64,000 bases of DNA, from positions 248,001 through 312,000 of the forward strand of contig NC_083394.1 of assembly GCF_030864355.1 (NCBI RefSeq). Reading direction: 5' to 3'. The notes under the pieces were generated by a model. The model had not been told where the DNA came from and did not search any database. It saw nothing but the letters and a program-made list of their open reading frames with translations. This stretch comes from Cutaneotrichosporon cavernicola (Eukaryota > Basidiomycota > Tremellomycetes > Trichosporonales > Trichosporonaceae). Made by a program: the position numbers and the translations under genes. This document shows, in pieces, positions 11,331 to 20,354 of this stretch. The number at the start of each line of letters is the position of its first letter. Position 1 is the stretch's first letter.

Positions 11331-11888
11331 GCGTTTGTGACATGACAGGGCAAATGACATGAAACCCAAGCGAGTGAGTGCCTGAGTTAGGATTGTTTTG
11401 AATTGAAAGGGGTTTCAGGCCCGAACCATTGTCAAGTATCTTTTCCTAGTACTGCCTCAATCGCCCTATCCTCGCAAACAGAGTAAGCCACTCAACACCT
11501 CTAGCTCCCTGTACGTGCAAGGTGATCAGTTCCGGATATGTCTTGGCATAGAGAACCATGCACATACTCCTGGTTCATCCTCGATTCCAAGAAGCTGACG
11601 CCAAGTAATGTGCGGGCAATAATGCCAACCTCTCTGTGACTGCTGCCATGACACCATTGACGTTGGTCTGCCGTTGATTACCCCGCAATAAAACATTTCC
11701 TCCCACTATTACGCTATATACAATGTTGATTATAGCGGCCGAGCACACTTGGCATGAAGGGCTGCGCTCCAACTCGTATCGCTTCGACTCTGCAGTCAGC
11801 ACACCCGTCATAGTCCTACACCCAACCTTTATGCTATCACGGGACCTAAGGATGACCCCTCGCTTGGATGTCTGGATCAGAGACTGGA
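11331..11888. other. Spacer between relic and intact secreted-protein gene
   Basis: It probably holds the eroded 5' part of the relic plus the 3' region of the intact gene, but I cannot align it. A 12-bp direct repeat, CTGGATCAGAGA twice (11872-11895), overlaps the stop codon of the intact gene. Confidence 0.4.
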
Positions 11889-12644
11889 TCAGAGACTCGC
11901 AAACGAGAGGCCCGAGACACAAGCGAATGCGAGGAGAACACCCACGAGCCGGGTGTCCCAACCGTTCGAGCGACGAGCCCCACTTTTGGGCCCGTAAAGG
12001 GTATTGTCTTTACGTCCTTTCAACTCGTCTGCGCTCATGATAGACGCTTGGCTCCCCGGAGCGTCTGGAGGCAACACAATAATCCCTATTTGCTCCTTGT
12101 CGCTCCCCTCGTCTCGCCGAATAATTGTATCATACAACTCGTTAGTGCCGGGTAGAGTAATGGTCCCCGGATACTCGATGCCTTTATCGCACTTGAAAGT
12201 CCCTGGTACAACCACTGCGCGGGGGACCAAAGTAACAGCGGACACCATGTACTTGTTTGGCGAGGCACCGAGGCTCCAGGCCCCGTGCAGCGATTCACTG
12301 ACGACGTCGTTGAAGCCCACGCCAATGATGCTGGCCGGGTCGTAGCGGCCCAGATTGACGGTGACACCATCGGGAACGTCCCAGTAATACTTCCAGCCAA
12401 CCTTGGCGTTGGTCACGTTGAAGTTACATCTGCTACCGGCTGGACATGCTTCCCATGGCGTCAGGCGCTGAAACGGCAGTTTGTACGAGTTGTTCCACGT
12501 CGAGTTGTCGGGGTTGTGGACGAACTCGCTGCACGTCACCTGGGGGTTGCGGGCAATGAGGGTGGAGGCGAGAGGTTGCAAGGCAGCGACAGCAGTGGCC
12601 AAGGCCAAGACCAGAGTCGCCGTAATGAACTGTTCGAGGAGCAT
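11889..12644 (-). CDS. Secreted, probably GPI-anchored protein of unknown function
   Basis: A single uninterrupted frame of 251 residues. The N-terminus MLLEQFITATLVLALATAVA looks like a signal peptide. The C-terminus ends with a hydrophobic segment (LVGVLLAFACVSGLSFASL) and no charged tail, preceded by a small/polar region, as expected for GPI attachment. The mature part has several Cys (TCSEF, ACPAGSRCNF, FKCDKG) and candidate N-glycosylation sites (NST, NNS, NVT). I do not recognise the family; a cell-surface or wall role is only an inference from topology. The ATG at 12644 is the only one placing a signal peptide in frame. A degenerate copy lies downstream at 11100..11330. Confidence 0.7.
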   Translation of the reverse strand: MLLEQFITATLVLALATAVAALQPLASTLIARNPQVTCSEFVHNPDNSTWNNSYKLPFQRLTPWEACPAGSRCNFNVTNAKVGWKYYWDVPDGVTVNLGRYDPASIIGVGFNDVVSESLHGAWSLGASPNKYMVSAVTLVPRAVVVPGTFKCDKGIEYPGTITLPGTNELYDTIIRRDEGSDKEQIGIIVLPPDAPGSQASIMSADELKGRKDNTLYGPKSGARRSNGWDTRLVGVLLAFACVSGLSFASL

Positions 12645-13329
12645 GACACGCGATGGGTACCAGCTTGGAGAGGAGAGGGGTTCGAGTTGTGTAGTGGGTA
12701 GATCACTTGACAGGGTTTGAGGTTGTTGAGGAATGGCAGAGGTGATCGCCTCAGCACTGTCGAGACTAAGTAATCACTGCCATTGGTCAACAACCTCGGT
12801 CTGAGCGTCAGGAGGGGGTCGTAATGGTTTTAATGGCCAATCACCGAATAGTGCCTGCATTATTCCTGGAAGGCGACCTCACGCCAAGACAATGCCTTGC
12901 TTGGATCACACCAGTGGCTTACTCCAGAGCTAGCCCACATCGCCACAGTGTGGTCTCTGGGTCTCTGTTCTGACTGAACGGACTATCACTGGCACACGGA
13001 CGCTCTTCATCATCACGTTGCTGGCGCTCACTCCCTCTCATGTCATCGTACGATATCACATAGCCTTCGCCCTATCGTCCTTGCCTATATAGTAGAACAC
13101 TTGCTAATAGGTGTGTCCCCATCGACACACTATCATACGTTAGTCGCCTACTGTCGTTCATTCTAGATCACACCTCAGCACATCGCCATCGCCTTTTTCG
13201 CCACTTTGTCCAACCCTAACAGTCCTGTTAGTGCAACAATGTGAGACGGTTGAAGGCGGGATGAGTTTGAGCGTAGCTAGTGCCGAAGCGCATCTTATTG
13301 ATAAAGTCATGCAAACCGTCGGGTCATGC
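12645..13329. other. Intergenic region upstream of the secreted-protein gene
   Basis: Contains a TATA-like CCTATATAG at about 13083. No coding sequence is recognised. Confidence 0.4.
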
Positions 13330-13690
13330 CTGTGTCGCTTGGTACAACAATAGCAGCAGCTTGAAGCCGGCCGGTAGGGCCCCCGCGTGGTGCCAACGCC
13401 CATTGCGTTGTACGTCTCCTCAGTGCTAGGTGGCTGGGTTCCGGTGATGCGGGGGTAGAAGACGATGCGGCCCGCCAATGTCCCCGCACCAGTAGCCAAA
13501 GCATCTTGATCCAAGTTGATGAGCGCAAACCACTACTGCAAGGTCAGGTCCACCTTGTACACGAGGCGCCGCGCCGGATGAGAAGAAACCGCTGCGTAGT
13601 AAATGTGGCCTCGCGCTCCGTCCTTGAACCCAGGATGATGCATGGCACCCCAATCTATGCTGTATATGATATAGACTACAAACTACGCCA
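13330..13690 (-). pseudogene. Possible gene relic, family not recognised
   Basis: The minus strand reads a protein-like stretch, about 40 residues from HHPGFKDGARGHIYYAA to LVYKVDLTLQ, then a TAG, and continues in the same frame with WFALINLDQDALATG and GTLAGRIVFYPRITG. Residue composition looks coding-like on both sides of the stop. No start codon, upstream exon or splice solution is visible, and the 5' end runs into the MET10 stop codon. It may be the broken end of a formerly larger gene. This could also be chance, so confidence is low. Confidence 0.3.
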
Positions 13691-13699
13691 CCGAAATGC

Positions 13700-16600
13700 T
13701 TAGTACACCTCGAGCACGTAGCGCTCCGACTCCTTGAGGTCCTCAAGGTACTGCTCTGCCTCCTCGCGCGTCATGTTCCCTTCCTCAACCAGCGCCTCGG
13801 AGAGGGCGTTGAAGATGTCGGGGACGGGCCAAGTCGGTCCACACAGATAGAAGTATCCCTTGTCCTTCTCGTCCTGGGCCAGCAGCTGCTTGGCGAGTGT
13901 ACGGCCATGCTCCTTGATACGGTGCTGGATGTAGATCTTGTGCTTCTGGTCACGCGAGAACGCCAGGCCAAGGTTACCGATAACACCAGCGTCACGCCAC
14001 GCCTCGAGCTCCTCGCCGTAGAGGTACTCCTCGGACCTGTGGCGCGAGCCGAAGAAGTACGAGCTCTCAGTCGAGACCTCGATGCCCTCCGACATCTGGT
14101 GTGCGCGCATCTGGGCAAAGGCGCGGAAGGGAGCCGCACCAGTACCGAGACCAGCCATGATGAGGGGCTGAGTGGGGAGGGGAGGAAGCTTCATGACGGA
14201 AGGCTTGATCGAGACCGTGACCTTGGCACCGACGGCCAGGTCGACAAGGTAGCGCGTGCACTGGCCGAAGCGGGTGCGGCCGTTGGTGTCGACCCAGTCG
14301 ACAGTGACGATGAGGAGCTCGACCTTGTCGCCGACGACGGCCTGGGCCGATGCGATCGAGTAGTGACGCGGCTTAATCTCTGGGATAATGGTCATGAGCT
14401 CCTCGATCGAGGGGTGAGCTGAAGGGAACTCGCGGAGGACGTCGGCAAAGTTGACGGTCTCGTTCTCAGCCATGCGGTTGAACAGCTCGGCACCCTCGGG
14501 CACCGAGATGAACTTGAGCTTCATGGCCTCCTTGTGCTCGGTCGCAACCTTGGACAGGTCGGCGTAGAACGACTTGCCGGGCTGGCCGAACAGGTCGAGG
14601 TTCTGCTGGAGGAGCTGGAAGACGGTGCGTGTCGTCTGCACACCCTTCTTCTCGGGGTGGGGGACCGAGACGACCGCCTCGGCGTCGAGCCCGTACCACT
14701 CAATGAACTCCTGAACCTCCTGGGCGTTGTTCCAGCCGTGGATGCCGATAGCCTCGCCAATCTCGTACTTGAGCCCGGTGTCCTTGGTGTCGAGCTCGAG
14801 GTGGAAGATGTGACGGTCATAGGTGAGAGGGGTGAGGCGGCGGTTCTCGCTGACAGTGACGAGGAAAGTCTCCTCGTCAAGCTCGGGCGTGAGCGCCGTG
14901 ACGCCAGTCGAAACCTCGTCCGCGTCAGTGATCTTGGCACCCGAGTTGGACACAGCGTATGCCTCGCGGAAGAGGAGGTGGCGCGCAGCAAGCTCCCACG
15001 ATGAGAGCTGGGGCGTAGCCTCGGCCTCGAGGATGACAGACTCGCCAGCAACGGCGTCCCAAGTCCATGCCTCCTTGGTCTTGCTCAGCTTCTCGGGGTC
15101 GACCTCGAGGGCAGAGAGGACGTCGGGCGAGATCTCGAAGAGCGAAGCCTGGGCGTCCTCGACCTGGTCGCGGCCGAGCTGGCCAGAGTGGTACGCATCG
15201 AGGACCTGCCAAACGCCCTTGGGGAGGCGCTTCGAGCTGGTGTAGAGGAGGAGGAAAGCAACCTGCTCGCGGATGACGTTGAGCGGGCACCCGGGCTCGA
15301 GGTCGAGGAGGAAGACACGGAGCTTCTTGTCCTGGATCGTCTGGATCTCAGCGGCCGAGAGCTTGGACTGGAGGTCGTCCTCAGTCCAAGGGAGCTCAAG
15401 AACGACAGTCGCGCCGTCCTTGGCGGTGGCCAAGATGTCGGTGCCCTTGAAGACACCGTTGTCCTGTACCCAGATGAGGTCCGAGGGGGTGTTGGGGGTG
15501 AGCGGCACAGCGGCGCCCTGCGAGAGCGCGAGCACCGACTTGGTGCCGGTGACGGTGACGGCGCCGTACTGCGCGAGGGTGGTGGTGAGGGTGGGCGAAG
15601 CGAAGAAGAGGTGGGCGAGGACGGTGGGGAGGGGAGCCTTGGGGGCGGTGAAGAACGAGACAATCTTGGCGCTCTCGTCGGCGACGGCGGCAGCAGCCAA
15701 GGGGGTCACGGCGACCTTGATGGCGGGGAGCTTGGCCGAGCTCGAGGTGGCCGCAGAGTATAGCGAGGCGAGGACAACGGCCTTGAGAGCCTCGGCGTCC
15801 GAGAGGGTAGCGCCAGTGACAGTGACGGTAGCCTTGCTCAGGAGCGCGGCAGCGAGTTTGTCGGGCGAGGGAGTGAGGGTGTTGAGGACGACCTTGGCAC
15901 CGACCAGGGCCGATGCAGCGTGCGAAGCAACGGCGAGGTGAACGTCGGCGTTGTCACCGAGAACAACAAACTCGTCGAACGCACCGGCCGAGGGGAACTT
16001 GTACGACTGAACCTCGCGGGCAGCGTACGTCGACTCGATTACGTGGACTACCTTGCCCTGCTGGCCGTACAGGTGCGCCCCTGTGGCAATGACATCGGCA
16101 CCAGCCGAGAAGATGACGTCCCACTCCTCGGGCAACTGAGTGAGCGCCTTGAGGACACCAGCCTCGGCGAGAGCATCAGTGAGCTCGAGGTCAGCGCCGG
16201 TAGCGGTCGTGGCAACGTGAATGACGACGTCGCCGTCGATCTTGGCGAGGTTGGAAGCGAGGTATGGCAGAGTGGTGGCCGACGCGAACACTGAGATCTT
16301 GCCCGCAGGGGCCTTGTTCAGATACCCGGCAATCTCGAGGCCAGCACCCTCACGCGTCTCGACGGGGTGCACCTTGCCTGCAACCTGGGTGAGCTCCTGA
16401 GCGTCCCAGGCAGCGAGGCGGCTCCCAAAGCCGACCTGCACGGCGTCGTCGTAAACCCAAACAGCAGACGAGTTCTGCACCGCCAGTGCCTCAAGGACCT
16501 CGAGGCCCGAGGCGTAGACGGTCGCGCCGGGAGCAGTCGAAGGAAGGGCGGCGTTGGCGGCCACGAGCTGCTCGACATAACCTGGCGCCCCAGGGACGAG

Positions 16601-16786
16601 GGTCACACCGTCAGCAAGCGAGGCAGGCTCGGCGCGGGGCGTGCTGGAGAGCTTGGGGCTCTTATCGCCGGCTTCGGAGACAGCCGTCGAGGTCGTCGAG
16701 TATGGGGTCGCGCTACCGTTGAGGGCGGTCTTGGCGGCGAGGACACCGGCCGGGAAGGCGGAGTTCGCAATGGCGACGGGGGCCAT
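13700..16786 (-). CDS. MET10: Sulfite reductase (NADPH) flavoprotein subunit
   Basis: A single exon of 1028 residues, close to the yeast Met10 length. The N-terminal half is the pyruvate-ferredoxin-oxidoreductase-like region found in fungal Met10. The C-terminal half is the FAD/NADPH module: a PLTYDRHIFHLELDT entry strand, RHYSIASA for FAD, GTGAAPFRAFAQMRAH and the YFYLCGP segment for NADPH, and a C-terminal ERYVLEVY with the aromatic end typical of the family. Met10 passes electrons from NADPH to the Met5 hemoprotein in reduction of sulfite to sulfide for methionine and cysteine synthesis. The ATG at 16786 (MAPVAIANS) is used; the frame stays open upstream only from a non-ATG codon. A 3-kb gene without introns is unusual here. 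Confidence 0.93.
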   Translation of the reverse strand: MAPVAIANSAFPAGVLAAKTALNGSATPYSTTSTAVSEAGDKSPKLSSTPRAEPASLADGVTLVPGAPGYVEQLVAANAALPSTAPGATVYASGLEVLEALAVQNSSAVWVYDDAVQVGFGSRLAAWDAQELTQVAGKVHPVETREGAGLEIAGYLNKAPAGKISVFASATTLPYLASNLAKIDGDVVIHVATTATGADLELTDALAEAGVLKALTQLPEEWDVIFSAGADVIATGAHLYGQQGKVVHVIESTYAAREVQSYKFPSAGAFDEFVVLGDNADVHLAVASHAASALVGAKVVLNTLTPSPDKLAAALLSKATVTVTGATLSDAEALKAVVLASLYSAATSSSAKLPAIKVAVTPLAAAAVADESAKIVSFFTAPKAPLPTVLAHLFFASPTLTTTLAQYGAVTVTGTKSVLALSQGAAVPLTPNTPSDLIWVQDNGVFKGTDILATAKDGATVVLELPWTEDDLQSKLSAAEIQTIQDKKLRVFLLDLEPGCPLNVIREQVAFLLLYTSSKRLPKGVWQVLDAYHSGQLGRDQVEDAQASLFEISPDVLSALEVDPEKLSKTKEAWTWDAVAGESVILEAEATPQLSSWELAARHLLFREAYAVSNSGAKITDADEVSTGVTALTPELDEETFLVTVSENRRLTPLTYDRHIFHLELDTKDTGLKYEIGEAIGIHGWNNAQEVQEFIEWYGLDAEAVVSVPHPEKKGVQTTRTVFQLLQQNLDLFGQPGKSFYADLSKVATEHKEAMKLKFISVPEGAELFNRMAENETVNFADVLREFPSAHPSIEELMTIIPEIKPRHYSIASAQAVVGDKVELLIVTVDWVDTNGRTRFGQCTRYLVDLAVGAKVTVSIKPSVMKLPPLPTQPLIMAGLGTGAAPFRAFAQMRAHQMSEGIEVSTESSYFFGSRHRSEEYLYGEELEAWRDAGVIGNLGLAFSRDQKHKIYIQHRIKEHGRTLAKQLLAQDEKDKGYFYLCGPTWPVPDIFNALSEALVEEGNMTREEAEQYLEDLKESERYVLEVY

Positions 16787-17979
16787 GATGAGTGAAGTGG
16801 TGTACAAGGTGGAAATGCATGTTCCTCCTATTGAATGCAAAGTCTTTTAAAGAGAGATGGTATGCTACGGTAGTGTATTCGCTCGCGCACGCCATTTCTC
16901 ATCCTACCGAATGAGCCGAGCCTACCTTGTGCCTTTTGGATAAATATGGGGGGGCGGGGGGAAGGTGGGGTTCTTGAAATGGCGGTTGATTGCGTGATTA
17001 CAAACTTGACTCTCCGGATTTCCATAGGTTTAGTATATGGGAGGATTATATAGTCTCACCCAAGTTTACGTGCGACTCCGAATCTTTAGCTCGCCATCGC
17101 TCCACATTCCCACTATGGCGACAGATGATCAAGACGGGGGCCCAGGCAGAGGGTGAGCGGGGTGAGAGAGAGAGAGAGAGAGAGATACTTGCATCTCAGA
17201 TCTACTCCAGTTGCTCCGATGATCGTTTCATCATCGGCTTTCAATACTTTGGCTCCACCATGGCGGAATTCAACATGCTTGCCTTCAAGTATCCAGCCTC
17301 TCCAGCTCTCCATCTGGTTCCAGCGCACATCACCGACCACTGACTCGCATCCTTCTATGCTGTGGTAATGCTTCCGACGGCAGCCCAAATATCTATCAGC
17401 ATAACGTCTAGAAGCGTGCCAGGGAATTAAATTTACAGGTCTCTATGAGGCTTGCGAGTGGTCATATGCCTTTGAACCGTAGTGGCCGGAGTGTGTGGTC
17501 TTGATTCTCAAACGGCAGATTGTGTCCAATGTCAAGTGAGGCAACCCGCACGGACGCCTGAGTGCCGAGGTATTACGGCGGTAGGGCCTTTGCTCGCTCA
17601 GTAGTGTGGTAGTGTCCAACTGGCAACTGGCGAACTGTCAAACTGTCAAACTGTCAAGGCGACCTCTGGAAACATCCTGTGGCAGCCTCGTTGCTCACGA
17701 CACTCCCCTTGTGTCTCGCTGCAGCACCTTGGCAGACTGGACAAGGAGCAGCCGGAACAAACTACGTTCTATGGCAGGTGCGGCGAAGAGGGATCAAAGC
17801 TGACAAAACAGCTGTCACTTGGTCAACATTCCACAAGTTGAAGCGGCGCGTACAGTCACGCCTCTCGGCCTTGGCCGATCTCGGCATTCGATACCGGCTA
17901 TCACCCGGCCCCGCTCAGTTCGCCTTGACAGAATGAACCGTTATAATCAAAAGACTACTCTTTATCTCTAGTAGGCATC
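16787..17979. promoter_or_regulatory. Divergent promoter region between MET10 and the monooxygenase
   Basis: About 1.2 kb between divergent genes. It contains a GA microsatellite at 17161-17183 and a short tandem repeat AAACTGTC (about 17638-17660). No CACGTG or clear Gcn4 site is visible near the MET10 start. Short frames between 17600 and 17940 do not resemble proteins. Confidence 0.45.
17161..17183. repeat. GA dinucleotide microsatellite
   Basis: An uninterrupted GA run in the MET10/monooxygenase spacer. Confidence 0.85.
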
Positions 17980-19844
17980 ATGACACGTACTCAGACAGGC
18001 AACGGCGCTTCAGCCACAAATGGCGTGGCCACCGCCCACGGCCCGACCCGCTGGGACAGCACCCAGCCCTACACCTTCCCGAACGTTACAATGGGCACGC
18101 GCAAGCGGGTCAGAGTGATTACCATCGGCGGAGGGGCTAGTGCCATCAACCTCGCCTTTCAGTTCAAGACGCACATGCGCGAACTCGAACATGTCGCGTA
18201 CGAGCGTAACCCCGAACTGGGGGGAACGTGGCTTGAGAATAGGTAAGGCTCGGGCTAGCTGCCCACCCCATCCTGGGCCCCGCATACACTGTGTTAACCA
18301 CAGATACCCCGGATGCGCATGCGACGTACCGTCCCACTCGTACCAGTTCTCCTGGGCGCCATGGAGCGGATGGAAGTCGTTCTACTCCTCTTCGGAGCAG
18401 ATCTACGAATACATGAATATGGTCGTTGACCAATTCGACCTACGGGGTGACTTTAGGACCAACCACGAAGTCATCTCGGCGCACTGGGACGATGGAAAGG
18501 CTCAGTGGGTCGTGCGCGTACGCGGACCCGAGGGGGAGTTTGAGGACCGCGCCGAGTTCCTGATTAACGGGAGCGGCGTGCTCAAGTGAGTCAAAGTTGC
18601 TTAACGATGGGACTGACGCAAGTAAGTGGAAGTGGCCGGACATTGAGGGCCTTGACTCGTTCAAGGGACATCTCGTCCACTCTGCCCGCTGGGATGATTC
18701 TTACGATTTCAAGAACAAGAAAATGGCCATCATCGGTGTCGGCTCTACGGCTGTACAGATCGTGCCCGTGCTCCAGAAAGTCGTTGGGAACATGAAATGC
18801 TTCATCCGCTCACCGGCATGGATCACGCCCTCGTATGCGGCACAGTATGCCGGCCCCGGCGGCGCCAACTTTGACTACACCCCCGAACAGAAGGCTGAGT
18901 TTGATGCCGACCCTACAGCCTGGCTAGAGTACCGCAAGGGTATCGAGAGCAGTATCAATTGCCGGTACCAGATCGTGACCAAGGGCACAGACCAAGCTGC
19001 AGAGGCCAAAGTGGCCAGCGCGGCCGATATGCGCGCGAAGCTCGCAGCCAAGCCGGAGATAGCCGACCTCCTCATTCCTGATTTCATGGTCGGATGCCGC
19101 CGTCCCACTCCAGGTAACGGGTTCCTCGAGGCGCTGGTTGCGGACAATGTCGATGTCGTCAGCGACCGCATAGTACGCGTCGAGGAGACGGGTATTGTCA
19201 CAACTGAGGGGTTACATCAAGTCGATGCGATTGTGTGCGCGACAGGCTTTGATGTGAGCCTCAAGCCCAGATTTCCCTTCATCGGGCGCAACGGTGCAGA
19301 CCTGGCTAAGCGGTGGGCCACAACGCCCGAGGCGTACATGGGCATCATGGTTGACGACCACCCGAACTACTTCAGTAAGCCCACCGTCTTACAGCTCGTT
19401 GACACAGTTTCGCTGGGCCCCTCCTCGCCGGTTGCGCACGGATCCATCCTACCGTGCATGGAGAAGATGGCGCACTACATTATGAAAATCATCGTCAAGA
19501 TGCAAGTCGAGCCCATCCGCGCCATTTCGCCCAGCAAAAACGCGGTGGAAGAGTTCAACCAACATCGCAACTCGCAACTCGCCACAACGGCGTGGAGCGA
19601 CTCGTGCAGTTCATGGTTCAAGAATGGTACCGTTGATGGACCTGTCGTGGCTGTCCATCCAGGAAGCAGGTTGCACTTTTTCGAAATGATCGCCGAGCCA
19701 CGGTACGAGGACATGGATATCGAGTACAGCAACAACCGGTTTGCGTATCTCGGTAATGGAAATACAAGGCGCGAGGTTGAGGGAAGGGATCTGGCGTGGT
19801 ATCTCGAGTCTCCGCTGGACGTGGTGCTCCCGTATGCCGACTAG
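17980..19844 (+). CDS. Baeyer-Villiger-type flavin monooxygenase
   Basis: Exons 17980..18242, 18304..18585, 18623..19374 and 19408..19844 encode 577 residues. The FAD dinucleotide-binding motif is ITIGGGASAINLAF (around residues 48-60). The Baeyer-Villiger fingerprint F-x-G-x3-H-x3-W-D is complete (FKGHLVHSARWD, residues 195-206). It is followed by the NADPH-binding IIGVGSTAVQIVP and a late ATGFD. Such enzymes use FAD, NADPH and oxygen to insert an oxygen atom next to a carbonyl; the substrate cannot be read from sequence. The last intron (33 nt, in frame, no stop) is inferred because its removal restores PNYF-ISLGPSSPVAHGS, the conserved block of the family. No tailoring-enzyme genes adjoin it, so it may be a stand-alone catabolic enzyme. 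Confidence 0.88.
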
Positions 19845-20354
19845 GCATCATCATGATGAGAGCGTGGGGGTTGTTGTAAGGGAAAGAACAAGCTAGAGAT
19901 CAAAGATGTCAAGCCCGTGCGGTGATTACCGTCGACCAGAGACACGAATAACCGAACCGGCGGCCGCATTCTTCAGCCGATAACGATGCATCATCGGCGA
20001 TGATGCATGCGATGGCGGCGACGTGGCATGCAACGTGTCGTCTTCACACTTATGTCAGCTGGGCGGCGAATAGACGACGGTTATGCCCGAAGATTGAACA
20101 ACGTGCCTGACCAATATTGAGATGCCGCGTGGAGGCCGATTCGCGCTGACAGATATCGAAAATAAATCATCAGTCAGCCAGGTCTTGTTGTTGTTGTTAT
20201 CACTTTATCCATCTATCGCCAGCGAATACACCTACACACTTGGTCACGCGAGGGCGCGCCCTTTGCCCTCTTCTCTGTCTTCATCTCACTCTCTACCACC
20301 CAGCACCCCTCCATCTCCCTCCCCCCACCCAACGCCTGAAAACAGCACTCGGCC
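19845..20354. promoter_or_regulatory. ERO1 upstream region
   Basis: About 510 bp between the monooxygenase stop and ERO1. It contains a near-perfect palindrome (19986-20008) and a GACGTGGCA sequence near 20020 that resembles unfolded-protein-response elements. The latter is only suggestive. C/T-rich sequence precedes the ATG. Confidence 0.4.
19986..20008. repeat. Inverted repeat with 10-bp arms
   Basis: ATGCATCATC, a 3-nt spacer (GGC), then GATGATGCAT; the arms are fully complementary. It lies 346 bp upstream of the ERO1 start and 142 bp after the monooxygenase stop. It could be a dimeric factor site or a 3'-end hairpin. Confidence 0.8.

Noticed and set aside
16787..16840. An 18-residue N-terminal extension of MET10
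   Set aside because: It begins at a TTG codon, has no ATG and includes leader-like sequence. The ATG at 16786 is the natural start.
17606..17936. Short frames upstream of the monooxygenase
   Set aside because: No conserved motif and a repeat-rich start. They are best read as promoter sequence.
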